A DNA stretch of 55,113 bases. Origin: Mariprofundus sp. (GTDB lineage Bacteria; Pseudomonadota; Zetaproteobacteria; Mariprofundales; Mariprofundaceae). Positions 43,501 through 51,291 of the stretch are shown one piece after another. A model generated the notes under the pieces. That model searched no databases. It saw only the letters and a program-made list of their open reading frames with translations, and was not told where the DNA came from. Location of the stretch: contig JAUZQJ010000036.1 of the NCBI GenBank assembly GCA_030951045.1, positions 1 to 55,113 on the forward strand, in the 5' to 3' direction. The first letter of the stretch is position 1. Each line of letters opens with the position of its first letter. The position numbers were made by a program, and so were the translations under genes.

Positions 43501-45141
43501 CCTGTTGAGGACATTCACATCCGTATTAGCAAGGATAATCTGGAAGCGATCTTCCTGAAGCGACAGTATGATCTTTCTCCATTTGAGATGCGCTTAACCA
43601 CGGGGCGACATCGCTTGTCAGGCACAATAAAGGTGCTGGGTAGTTCGACGCGTATATTTAAGAAAAAATCCTTACTCATTAAATTGGATAAAGAGAGTGC
43701 GCGCTGGTATGGCCATCGCCGCATGGCATTGCGTTCTATGGCATCTGATAAAGCCTTGATGCGAGAATGGATGACCTGGAAAATGATGGCTGCTCTTGGC
43801 ATGAAAGTGCCGGAAGTACATTTTACGCGCGTAACCTTTAATAAGGGTGAGAAAACTGGTCTGTACCTATCCATTGAGTGGATGGGAAAAGAGTTTCTTG
43901 AAGGCAATAATCTGGATGCACGCGGAGAGTTTTATCAACCAAACGATGGAGCCCACTGTGGTGATCTGTATTCACCCGAAAGTGTAGAGTTGTGTTTTGA
44001 TAAGATTACGCCATTTGGAGATTTCAGTAATCTCAAATCAATGGCAAAATCTGTGAATTCGGCGACCAATGAAAATATAGATACCGTGTTGGCAAAATAT
44101 TTTGAAGATGAATCCATCATTAACTGGATTGCTGTGAATGCACTGGTGACCAATGGTGATACATATAATAAAAACTACTGGCTTTATTATCACCCCACAA
44201 AAGAGAAATGGACCGTGGTACCGTGGGATTATAATCTGACATTCGGGCGCACATATGATCAATATGCAACGCGTAAATTTAGAATTTTTAATGATAACTT
44301 CCAATATTATTATCCACCTGATGTAGGAGCTGGTAACCCGATCAAAGATAAAGTGTTGCGTAATCCTGCACTTAGAAAACGTTTGGAAGATAAAATCAAA
44401 CATTTGACGGGTATGGAACCGAATGGATCAGAACAAACGTTTGGCTGGTTCTCTCCTACTGTGATGCAGGCGCGTATTGGAAATCTCGCCGCGGTGGTAG
44501 GTAAAGAGGTGTATAAGGATTCATTCCTCTCTTATGGTGAAGCTGATTTTACGAAAACGTATGAGTCACTGATGCACTATGTTACTGCACACGACCATTT
44601 TCTGAAGACGAAGCTGTTTGGAGATTTCCCATGGGCTCCTGAACCACCAAACCAGCCATATGCATTCATGCATTTGCCTGAAACATTGCTTGGTGAGGGA
44701 AACATCGATGCCGGCTCTGAATCACTACATATGGTGGATCATAGCTGGGGATATTTTGTGGCGCATTTGAATTTGAATGAACCATTGAAGACAAAAGCAG
44801 CGTTTGAAGTAAAAATTGAAGGTGGAGTAACACCTAAATATCTGCCGACTGTTGTGCAATCTGCGAGCCGATGTATTGAACGTTCATGGTTGTTGAAAAC
44901 GAAAACGGACAAGGTCTCTGTTACTGGTGACCTTATGGTTGAATATACGCAGGAAAATTCACGGCGTTCTGAAGTGCCTCCAAGGGTCCATGAAGAACTG
45001 CTGGAATTGTGGATGCTTGATGGAAATCGTTGGAAACCCATTCAAACTGAAGTCAATGAATACTCGAATACGTTGACTGCTAAAAATGTGCATGTGGAAT
45101 CAGGCCATCATTATCGATTTGTTGCGTGTAGCCCGTTCTAA
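40597..45141 (+). CDS. sfz6: Giant SH3-repeat/CotH-domain surface protein (sfz6-like)
   Basis: The ATG at 40597 begins one base after the upstream stop. The 1,514-residue protein has a signal peptide (cleavage near HAK, residue 26) and six SH3-type domains (about 30-90, 350-410, 537-600, 671-730, 772-835 and 860-925), each with an (A/L)R.GP segment and a final GW(V/I) pair, the sixth lacking the GP turn. A spacer with an Asn-Glu-Pro repeat lies at about 427-469. A CotH domain (about 940-1290) follows, with LRSMASDKALMREWMTWKM, INWIAVNAL (1175) and VPWDYNLTFG (1208), then a further C-terminal domain to the end. CotH proteins have an atypical kinase fold and can phosphorylate spore-coat proteins. 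The usual DxD-like site reads DYN here. Likely periplasmic or surface bound through SH3 contacts. Confidence 0.85.
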   Translation: MKAKKSLKLCLLPLLTIAVAVGVVHAKEGDVYSLQADTSLRKGPDSFYVPTGSAAKGARAIELNSAGAWKKVRIFSSGDVGWVNSGSLSGESVNVGSSKVLNDNIGTKKSTLPAVVVNDDLQLSPKPESDLSPQFENGTPALSESTDIAVADQKQVLPSKPVVQEMTPSKDHVDGGRLTPLFEDGAVSQEMAPERVAEQPVASNEEMPPVIESDQKELPVSVQPQVAKSEPMLDPDNTGLQQFPVQLVSSASTEVDAPIAENAIKMSAKEESVATSTQTADAMASVPLSPAADQSLSIPENVVSDTATFEVEPIQKSVPASDAIDSVEAKPVPALNNVVETIANTETNEPLGASQMVMQTTVIRVGPSALSEVLGWAGSGARVQTIQQDGKWMKVRLQDSSRIGWVEAASLDGSNVVATSVVMTNKPTNEPANEPVNEPVNKPINEPVPINEPVPVNEPVPVNEPVNEPEQLVQKATVEPLTTTDVNRSSTAKAVDTAAVTPDSMVESQRDVQAMPQQTSPNVEATQTEVVPAESKKATYTFNRTAALRDGPATTFDSVSWAGAGAQATELERNGDWVRLQLQVSKRIGWVYAQSLNLVAAGAGVASAAAAASTPSASLTVLPVRMTQASDHKPSIEAPVRENIEADPVIAKVEPKAVQVTDIKKTSSAISKLYSFNEKANLRAGPAVRYDVVSWAGEGVYALEQDRNGDWLRVQLQANKRIGWVNKRLLTPVKAGATPQGAINANADVAPAVMMVNADKAVKLPEESIDDSDHKLHFFKQTSTLRAGPGKEFEKVAWGGRNESAEQIGHSGDWKQVRMTISGKTGWVFNEYLVRAMHPGHIMGVTRSMLSPAVKSMGKNGQMYLVVRTVPLHAAAGDLADLIGSVQKGDLVAWLEERNGWVRVNPQIDGGKIGWIEANLLRKQEQFNVEHTQVLIGKDNMLSYKDRISKGEVFNFSYAALEEALYKIPVEDIHIRISKDNLEAIFLKRQYDLSPFEMRLTTGRHRLSGTIKVLGSSTRIFKKKSLLIKLDKESARWYGHRRMALRSMASDKALMREWMTWKMMAALGMKVPEVHFTRVTFNKGEKTGLYLSIEWMGKEFLEGNNLDARGEFYQPNDGAHCGDLYSPESVELCFDKITPFGDFSNLKSMAKSVNSATNENIDTVLAKYFEDESIINWIAVNALVTNGDTYNKNYWLYYHPTKEKWTVVPWDYNLTFGRTYDQYATRKFRIFNDNFQYYYPPDVGAGNPIKDKVLRNPALRKRLEDKIKHLTGMEPNGSEQTFGWFSPTVMQARIGNLAAVVGKEVYKDSFLSYGEADFTKTYESLMHYVTAHDHFLKTKLFGDFPWAPEPPNQPYAFMHLPETLLGEGNIDAGSESLHMVDHSWGYFVAHLNLNEPLKTKAAFEVKIEGGVTPKYLPTVVQSASRCIERSWLLKTKTDKVSVTGDLMVEYTQENSRRSEVPPRVHEELLELWMLDGNRWKPIQTEVNEYSNTLTAKNVHVESGHHYRFVACSPF
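41875..42003 (+). repeat. In-frame tandem repeat encoding Asn-Glu-Pro units
   Basis: A 12-base unit (Asn-Glu/Lys-Pro-Xaa) is repeated about six times and then passes to an 18-base unit (Asn-Glu-Pro-Val-Pro-Val/Ile) repeated three to four times almost identically. It keeps the frame of the CotH protein and makes an extended Pro-rich spacer. Length variation between strains is likely. Confidence 0.9.
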
Positions 45142-45215
45142 CAGTGGGTGTTTGATTTTATAGGTGATCAGAATAGAGCGTTTAAAGGAAATCAAAAAGT
45201 GGAACTACTAAGATA

Positions 45216-46478
45216 ATGAAAATAAAACAGCTCACACAAGGAATATGGGACGACATGAAGAGTGAAGAGGGTAAGGCGACGTTTCGTTTTGCTGTTCGCC
45301 TTTTCCTGATCCTGCTTGCCTATTATCTTATGAAGCCCGTTCGAGAAGAATTGATTCTTGATGGCGGCAGCGCTGCTATTCGAAGTTATGCGCTGGCGGG
45401 TCAGGCTGCACTGTTATTGTTATTGGTACCCTTTTATAGTCACATTATTAAACACCTGCATGGCGATAAGTTGTTTCTCATTGTGACCCTGTTTTTGGCA
45501 GGCAATATAGGCGTGTTTTATTTGCTTGGTTCTGCGGGCATGGATATAGGCGTGGCCTTCTTTGTCTGGTTGGGTATTTTTTCGGTGGTTCAGATCTCCC
45601 AGTTCTGGACCATGGTCAGCGATTATCACTGTGTAGATAAGGGTAAGAGACTAACCTCATATATCGCCATCGGTGGTTCACTTGGTGCAATGATTGGTGC
45701 GATGATCGCTAAATCACTCTATATTGAGTTAGGTGCCTATAATCTGATGTTGTTGGCTGTGTTCATGCTTATCGTGGCCGTATTTATTCCAGGTGCTAAG
45801 GAAGGCTTGCGTAAAGACCATCATGATGAAGATGCGGATGATGAGTCCATCAAACATCTGCTGGGTGGATTGAAACGGGTGATGGATGTGCCTTACCTAC
45901 GCTGGATTGCTGCATCGGTAGTGTTACTCAACCTGATTAATTCAACCGGCGAATTTGTGCTGGCCAGTTTTGTAACAGCAGAGATGAGCGGGCATGAAAT
46001 TGGAGCTTTTTACTCAAGCTTTTATCTCTATGTAAATATTGCCACGCTGGTACTGCAGGCCTTTGTAGTGCGGCCATTGTATCAGGTGATTGGTGTTGGC
46101 GGAGCTTTGATCAGTTTAGCAGCCATTAATTTGATAATGTATATGTCGGTGCTTGCATTCCCTGTACTGGCTTGGTTTGCCATTGTGAAAATGGCCGATA
46201 ACAGTATTGATTATTCTGTTGCGAATACCACCAAGCAGATCCTGTTTTTGCCACTGGATCGTTTTACACGCTATGAAGGTATGTTGGCGATCAATACGTT
46301 TTTCACCCGCTTCGGTGATTTGATTCAGGGCGGTGTTATTTTTGTTGTGATTTCAATGTTGGCCATGTCACCAATGACATTGGTATGGACGAATATCGTA
46401 TTATGTCTATTATGGTTGTATGTAACTGTGAACGTTAGCCGACGGTTTAAGAAACAAACAGCATCCACGAATATGTGA
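45216..46478 (+). CDS. Nucleotide (NTP/NDP) exchange transporter-like membrane protein
   Basis: The 420-residue protein has ten to twelve spans and the pattern of bacterial TLC/Npt-type ATP/ADP transporter relatives: LAYYLMKPVREELIL near the start, QFWTMVSDYHCVDKGKRL in the middle and GGSLGAMIGAMIA after it, followed by an acidic loop (DHHDEDADDES) and, in the second half, NTTKQILFLPLDRFTRYEG, which is typical of the family. True ATP/ADP translocases belong to intracellular parasites; free-living members have unknown substrates. It follows the CotH gene by 74 bases in the same direction. A role in moving a nucleotide or other precursor for the CotH kinase or the polymer is speculation. Confidence 0.7.
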   Translation: MKIKQLTQGIWDDMKSEEGKATFRFAVRLFLILLAYYLMKPVREELILDGGSAAIRSYALAGQAALLLLLVPFYSHIIKHLHGDKLFLIVTLFLAGNIGVFYLLGSAGMDIGVAFFVWLGIFSVVQISQFWTMVSDYHCVDKGKRLTSYIAIGGSLGAMIGAMIAKSLYIELGAYNLMLLAVFMLIVAVFIPGAKEGLRKDHHDEDADDESIKHLLGGLKRVMDVPYLRWIAASVVLLNLINSTGEFVLASFVTAEMSGHEIGAFYSSFYLYVNIATLVLQAFVVRPLYQVIGVGGALISLAAINLIMYMSVLAFPVLAWFAIVKMADNSIDYSVANTTKQILFLPLDRFTRYEGMLAINTFFTRFGDLIQGGVIFVVISMLAMSPMTLVWTNIVLCLLWLYVTVNVSRRFKKQTASTNM

Positions 46479-46573
46479 TTTGCGTAACATTGTTTTTATA
46501 CGTTTAGGTGATGTTGGGTGCGGTGTTTGGTTTAGTGTATTAATAAAACTTTCGAAAGGTAAGAGGGTGGATC

Positions 46574-47983
46574 ATGAGTGATAGATTAAAAGCAGTGGTA
46601 TTGGCAGGCGGTTCCGGAAGTCGTCTGTGGCCGTTGTCGCGTCAACAGCTTCCTAAGCAGTTTCTCAATTTAAATGGTCATGAAAGTATGTTGGGCGCCA
46701 CCATTAACCGCTTAAGTCCATTGATCGAAAGAGATAATGTATGGGTTGTTACGGGTGAGAAACACGCGACTGGTGAGGCTTTTTCTGAGCTGGATGGGCT
46801 GAATCAGATGCTGGAACCCTGCGGCCGCAATACAGCACCTGCTGTCGCGCTCAGTGCAGCACTGATGCAAGATTTAAACGACGATGATCCCATTATGGTG
46901 GTATTGCCTGCCGATCATATTATATCCAAGAAAGATGCGTTCCAGGCTTGTCTGCAACAAGCAGTAGAAGCAGCTAAAGCAGGGCGGCTGGTAACATTCG
47001 GTATTTTCCCTAATCAGCCGGAAACCGGTTTCGGTTATGTCCAGACTGAAGAAAGTGTAGATGGGATTCACCGCGTACTTCGTTTTGTTGAAAAGCCGAA
47101 TAAAGAAAAAGCTCAAAAAATGCTGGATGATGGTAACTATTACTGGAATTCCGGTATGTTTGTCTGGAGAGCATCAGTTATTCTGGCTGAAGTCGAAAAA
47201 TATTTACCGGATGTGTGGGCTGTCTTGCAAGATATGCGCAAGCGTTGGAATAGCGGGGAAGTCTGGCAGGAGGTGGTCAGAACCACGTTTGATCAGATGC
47301 CGGATATCTCTATTGATTATGGTGTGATGGAGCGATCCGAGATTGTATCTCTGGTTTCTGCTGATATTGGCTGGTCTGATGTGGGCAGTTGGGATGCAGT
47401 GCATGAGATTGCGACTAATGATACTGATGGCAATGAAATCAGTGGTAATGTGTTGGCCATTGATTGTAAAAACTCACTATTCAGAAGTGAGTCGCGCTTG
47501 ATTGCAGCCGTTGGTTTGGACGACATGATCGTGGTGGAAACTCCTGATGCGATTTTATTGGCTAAAGCCGGCGAATCTCAGCGCGTGCGTGAGCTGGTAG
47601 ATTCCCTAAAACTGGGTGGTGAGAAATATCATATTGAGCATGTGACCGTACGTCGTCCTTGGGGTAGTTATACCGTGCTGGGTGAAGCTGGTGATGGTTA
47701 TCAACTCAAGCGTATTACTGTCTTGCCAGGTGGAAAACTTAGTTTGCAGGCGCATCAGCATCGCTCAGAGCATTGGGTGGTTGTAGCTGGCACTGCAACG
47801 GTGACATGTGGAGATCTGGTCAAAGTGGTTGCCAGAAATGGCAGTGCATATATTCCTATCGGTGAAGTTCACCGCTTGGAAAACCGGGGTAAAGTGCCTG
47901 TGCAGCTCATTGAAGTGCAAGTTGGTGATTATCTTGAAGAAGATGATATTGAACGCTTTGAAGATGTGTATGGTAGAAGCTAG
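46574..47983 (+). CDS. manC: Mannose-1-phosphate guanylyltransferase / mannose-6-phosphate isomerase
   Basis: The 469-residue type II bifunctional enzyme (ManC/AlgA/XanB) has the nucleotidyltransferase motif LAGGSGSRLWPLSR with the activator Lys (LPKQFL), FVEKPNKEKA for sugar binding, and a C-terminal cupin (about 355-460, YQLKRITVLPGGKLSLQAHQHRSEHW) that carries the isomerase activity with metal-binding Gln/His residues. It makes GDP-mannose from fructose-6-phosphate with a phosphomannomutase. It starts about 95 bases after the transporter gene and is followed by a strong terminator, so it may be the last gene of the polysaccharide operon. This suggests mannose or a mannose-derived sugar in the polymer, but GDP-mannose also serves LPS. 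Confidence 0.93.
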   Translation: MSDRLKAVVLAGGSGSRLWPLSRQQLPKQFLNLNGHESMLGATINRLSPLIERDNVWVVTGEKHATGEAFSELDGLNQMLEPCGRNTAPAVALSAALMQDLNDDDPIMVVLPADHIISKKDAFQACLQQAVEAAKAGRLVTFGIFPNQPETGFGYVQTEESVDGIHRVLRFVEKPNKEKAQKMLDDGNYYWNSGMFVWRASVILAEVEKYLPDVWAVLQDMRKRWNSGEVWQEVVRTTFDQMPDISIDYGVMERSEIVSLVSADIGWSDVGSWDAVHEIATNDTDGNEISGNVLAIDCKNSLFRSESRLIAAVGLDDMIVVETPDAILLAKAGESQRVRELVDSLKLGGEKYHIEHVTVRRPWGSYTVLGEAGDGYQLKRITVLPGGKLSLQAHQHRSEHWVVVAGTATVTCGDLVKVVARNGSAYIPIGEVHRLENRGKVPVQLIEVQVGDYLEEDDIERFEDVYGRS

Positions 47984-48014
47984 CTAGCGTTGTTCCGCTA
48001 AGATCGACTAATTG

Positions 48015-48052
48015 AAAAGCCCTTGAGCTAACCAGCTCAAGGGCTTTTTTTT
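48015..48052 (+). terminator. Strong rho-independent terminator after manC
   Basis: A perfect 15-bp stem (AAAAGCCCTTGAGCT / AGCTCAAGGGCTTTT) with an AACC loop is followed by more T, about 30 bases after the manC stop. It closes the whole operon. Confidence 0.92.
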
Positions 48053-48135
48053 GTTCATCGCACAATAAGGTAACCATCAACGTGAGCTCAAAAGCAGTAT
48101 TCCTTGGCTTCCGTAATGAGCTTTTCTAGCACTCA

Positions 48136-48290
48136 AAACTAATGCAAGAAGCCCGGATGAGATTGAATCATTATAGTTTTTTAGAGAGACGCCTAACACA
48201 AAAGCCCCGCGTGATATTAAGTCATACCTTTTTTAGAGCACAGGCCTAGCGCAAAAAGGCGAAGTGACATTAAGTCACTTCGCCTTTTAT
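48136..48290. repeat. Three diverged tandem copies of the tRNA-Leu terminator region
   Basis: Units of about 53-54 bases begin at 48136, 48190 and 48243 and share the pattern CTAA-CGCAAAAAGCC, a central GATATTAAGTCAT segment and CTTTTTTAGAG. The third is intact as the active terminator of tRNA-Leu; the first two have lost most of the stem. A fainter copy may precede them (from about 48085). This and the manC terminator account for the 310-base gap between manC and the tRNA; no gene is seen. Confidence 0.55.
48253..48288 (-). terminator. Terminator of tRNA-Leu
   Basis: GGCGAAGTGAC and its perfect complement with a five-base loop, flanked on both sides by A/T runs, so it can work in both directions. 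It lies six bases beyond the tRNA 3' end on the minus strand. Confidence 0.88.
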
Positions 48291-48293
48291 TTC

Positions 48294-48380
48294 TGGTACC
48301 GAGAGCCGGAGTCGAACCGGCACGGCCGTAAAGCCATTGGATTTTGAATCCAACGTGTCTACCAGTTTCACCATCCCGGC
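48294..48380 (-). tRNA. tRNA-Leu (anticodon CAA)
   Basis: On the minus strand the 87-base sequence has acceptor GCCGGGA / TCTCGGT, the long variable arm typical of Leu tRNA, anticodon stem TTGGA with loop TTCAAAA (anticodon CAA), T arm GGTTCGACTCC, and encoded ACCA. The first pair is G-T. Confidence 0.95.
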
Positions 48381-48588
48381 AAGCACTTACACTCTACCCC
48401 TACATGATCCAGGGAGACTTTAATCTACCAATATGATCGTTGTAGAAACAAGATCATGTCGAAAGACGCCGCGAAGCATTCCTCTCTGCCTTTCAACTGT
48501 CAAGGTTGTAGTGCGAAAATAGCTAGAGAGGCGGTTCGTTACTGATCACCGGGTTGTGCATATGATCATGCTGGAACAGATACCCGAG

Positions 48589-49083
48589 TTATAAGTGACT
48601 GAAATACCTGTAACTGTTGCGCGTCTCCTTGGCGCGATACATGGCGATATCGCCATTTTTCAGCAGGTCGGTGATATCTTCGCCATCTGCCGGGTAGAGC
48701 GCAATGCCGATACTGCAGCCGATGCGACGGCTGTGTTCACCCAGCTCAAACGGCTCCGAAAGCGTGGCAATGATTTTTTCAGCGATCTGAGCTGCCTGTT
48801 CCTCTTTACTAACGTTGGATAGAATTACGGTAAATTCATCACCACCCATGCGCGCAATCGTATCGGATTTACGTACGCACCGAAGCAGGCGGGTAGGCAG
48901 ACCTGTCAATTGATCATTGTGCGCCAGCTGATGCAGTCGCAGTTCGTTGTGTTTGCGCTCAATCACGGTCGCCAGCGTGTCAGTCACCGTTTTCAGGTAG
49001 AGCTGTTCGGCTTCACTGTCACGGTGGCCGGCGGGCACGTACAGGGCAATCGCATTGAAAGGCGGAAATGTCACGAACTCAAA
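48589..49083 (-). pseudogene. GGDEF-domain gene, truncated and internally deleted
   Basis: The frame encodes a helix (QLYLKTVTDTLATVIERKHNE) and then a GGDEF domain that keeps LAHNDQLTGLP, MGGDEF, SIGIALYPADGED and MYRAKE. About 50 residues normally found between LTGLP.R and the ACVR.SDT region are missing, including the metal-binding Asp of the FLDID strand, so the domain cannot work. The 5' end is lost: around 49084 the sequence passes into transposase DNA. FPPFNAIALYVPAGH at the visible start looks like the end of a GAF-type sensor. This is a dead gene, cut by the neighbouring insertion element and later deletions. Confidence 0.8.
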
Positions 49084-49945
49084 GGCATCTTTTTTATCAC
49101 GCTTTGTGCATCTATTTGCGGTGCCGACAGCTGGGTTGCCATTGAAACGTTTGGTAAGGCAAAATAAGCGTGGTTTACAAATCTACTGTCGTTCGAAATG
49201 GAATTCCTTCCCATGATACATTCGGTAATGTCTTTTCATTGATTAACACAGATGAGTTCTGCCATTGTTTTAGGCGCTGGGTGGATGATTTACGCCAGAT
49301 CAGCAAACTCGATATCATCAGCATTGATGGAAAATGCTTGCGTCGCAGCCTGGATGCGAGTTCCAACAAAGCAGCGATCTATATGGTAAGCGCTTGGTCC
49401 TCTAGCAATCAGCTGGTGCTGGGCCAGCAACGTGTAGATGATAAGTCCAATGAGATCACTGCAATACCAAAGCTATTGGCGCAACTGGATATTGCAGGTT
49501 CCGTAATCACTATAGATGCCATGGGCTGCCAAACCAAAATTGCTGAAGAAATTATCGATGGCGAAGCTGATTACATGTTGAGCCTTAAAGGAAACCAAGG
49601 CGCATTGCATGATGATGTAGCGTGTTTTTTTGAGTCGGAGCATACATCCCCAACTGTTGGCTTTGAAAGTATTGATGGCGGTAACAGCACAGCGTGAATG
49701 TAACAACGGTCATAAACGCGAAGAAACGCGTTATTTTATCAGCAGTTTAGATGCGACTGACCGTGCACGAAAAGGAAATAGTGCGGCAAATATGGCAGTG
49801 GTTCGGCATATTGCATTGAATCTGATCAAAGCCGATACATCATCCAAAATCGGCATTAAGAATCGAAGGCTTAAAGCTGGGTGGGATAATGATTATTTGG
49901 AAAAACTGCTAATGGGAAAGTGACAGTATTAATGCGATTGCCCTG
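49084..49945 (+). mobile_element. ISAs1-family insertion sequence remnant (transposase pseudogene, right end kept)
   Basis: Transposase pieces lie in three frames: GIFFITLCASICGADSWVAIETFG (split by a TAA at 49165), then, after a one-base shift near 49197, NGIPSHDTFGNVFSL, DGKCLRRSLDASSNKAAIYM and ITIDAMGCQTKIAEEIIDG up to a TGA at 49695, and then a third frame with REETRYFISSLDA and RKGNSAANMAVVRHIALNLIK ending 49923. The catalytic DDE residues are partly kept (IDG, IDAMGCQ). About 30 residues are missing before REETRYF and again before RKGNS. The N-terminus and left end are lost. The right inverted repeat remains. Dead element. Confidence 0.85.
49929..49945. repeat. Right terminal inverted repeat of the ISAs1-family remnant
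   Basis: TTAATGCGATTGCCCTG reads outward as CAGGGCAATCGCATTAA, the typical end of ISAs1-family elements. No matching left end is found near 49084 and no target duplication can be checked. Confidence 0.65.
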
Positions 49946-50025
49946 GCTATCCCGTGCAGTTGCCTTGCAATCCGTCACAAACAGGCAAGGATATGAGCAT
50001 ATATTTGGTAGGGGAAAGAGGGATC

Positions 50026-51291
50026 ATGGCGCTTGAGAAACATATAGATTCTGACGTTGTTATCGTTGGCGGCGGTGCCATTGGTGCTGTGCTGGCATTG
50101 GAGTTGGATCGGCTGAATTATAGTGTGGCTGTGATTGAGCTGCGCACGCCAACGTTTGCATCGAGTGATCCTGAGCGGGTAGTGGCATTGAATGATGGTT
50201 CCCGTTGTTATCTGGAATCGCTGGGGCTGTGGAAAGAGATTGAAGAGCTCGGTCTGGGTGATATCCATCATATTGTAGTGACAGAACCGGGTAACCGTGG
50301 GCGTTTCGATTTGCATGCCAGTGATCTTCAGAGCACTGATAAAGAACATGCATTGGGTTATGTTGTGGAGATGGGTCATCTGCTCGAACCGATGTATCGG
50401 GCTTTGCAGGCATCATCCGTTGAACTGATTGCACCGGCATGCATTGAGAATTTTGAACTGTTAGAAGATCAGGTATCTATTCAAATGCGTCGTGGTGATG
50501 AGCAATTAACTATTTCATCAGCTCTATTGCTTGGTGCGGATGGCACCTATAGCCAGATGCGCGCCATGGCAGGCATCGATGTGTTTGGCTGGGATTATAA
50601 TCGTTTTGGACTGGTGGCATCGGTGACTACAGAGCGTGGCCATCAGGAGACAGCACATGAATGTTTCCGCTCATCCGGCCCGCTGGCCTTTTTACCCCTG
50701 GCAGATGGCCGTTTCTCTATTGTCTGGGCTGCCACACCGGCTGAAGCAACACAGCTGTTGGCGATGGATGATGAGGCCTTTATCTATGCCCTGCAAAAAG
50801 CCGCCGGGGCATCCACGATGTCGAAGCTTGGTGCGGTTACCTCCGTTTCAAAACGTGCCAGCTTTCCACTTGAATTGACCATAGCGAAATCATTTGCCCA
50901 ATCTCGATTGGCTTTGCTTGGAAATGCTGCCCACACCATCCATCCGGTGGCAGGGCAGGGTATGAATCTGGGCTTTCGTGATGTGGAGACGCTGATTGAA
51001 GTGCTCTCGCACGCCAAAGCGCAACAAGGGGATGCGTATTGTGATCCCGGTCAATCAATTCTTATGCAGGCATATGCAGAAAATCGCCGTGGTGATGTGA
51101 TGGCCGTGGCCGGATTTACCGAGTCAATGTCACACATCTTTGGTAGCAGTGTGCCCGGCGTGAAATGGTTGCGCGGAATGGGGTTGGATAATCTTTCCCG
51201 TGTGCCAGCCCTGGCTGATCTGCTGCTGCAACAGGCATCGGGCCTTGCCCAATTTAAACAGTTTAAACGCCCGGAGGTAAACCATGAGTGA
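50026..51291 (+). CDS. UbiH/COQ6-family FAD-dependent monooxygenase (first of two)
   Basis: The start at 50026 follows AAAGAGGG and gives 421 residues: FAD-binding VVIVGGGAIGAVLALELDRL at the start, the middle GADGTYSQMRAMAGI (second FAD contact), and GNAAHTIHPVAGQGMNLGFRDV (third), the UbiH/UbiF/VisC signature. These enzymes hydroxylate the benzene ring of ubiquinone precursors with NAD(P)H and oxygen. The next gene overlaps by eight bases and encodes a paralogue, so the pair could supply two ring hydroxylations. Which position (C-1 or C-6, UbiH/UbiI-like) is not readable. The upstream IS remnant ends about 80 bases before. Confidence 0.85.
   Translation: MALEKHIDSDVVIVGGGAIGAVLALELDRLNYSVAVIELRTPTFASSDPERVVALNDGSRCYLESLGLWKEIEELGLGDIHHIVVTEPGNRGRFDLHASDLQSTDKEHALGYVVEMGHLLEPMYRALQASSVELIAPACIENFELLEDQVSIQMRRGDEQLTISSALLLGADGTYSQMRAMAGIDVFGWDYNRFGLVASVTTERGHQETAHECFRSSGPLAFLPLADGRFSIVWAATPAEATQLLAMDDEAFIYALQKAAGASTMSKLGAVTSVSKRASFPLELTIAKSFAQSRLALLGNAAHTIHPVAGQGMNLGFRDVETLIEVLSHAKAQQGDAYCDPGQSILMQAYAENRRGDVMAVAGFTESMSHIFGSSVPGVKWLRGMGLDNLSRVPALADLLLQQASGLAQFKQFKRPEVNHE

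Noticed and set aside
45216-46478. Ordinary sugar MFS transporter or a wzx-type flippase
   Set aside because: The KPVREELIL and GKRL/GGSLGA motifs fit the nucleotide-transporter-like family better, though the substrate remains open.
48136-48290. Small CRISPR or attachment-site array
   Set aside because: Units are diverged copies of a terminator with no spacer pattern and no cas genes nearby.
48910-49167. Plus-strand 85-residue protein gene
   Set aside because: Its first two thirds are the shadow of the GGDEF remnant; only the last 25 residues are real transposase sequence.
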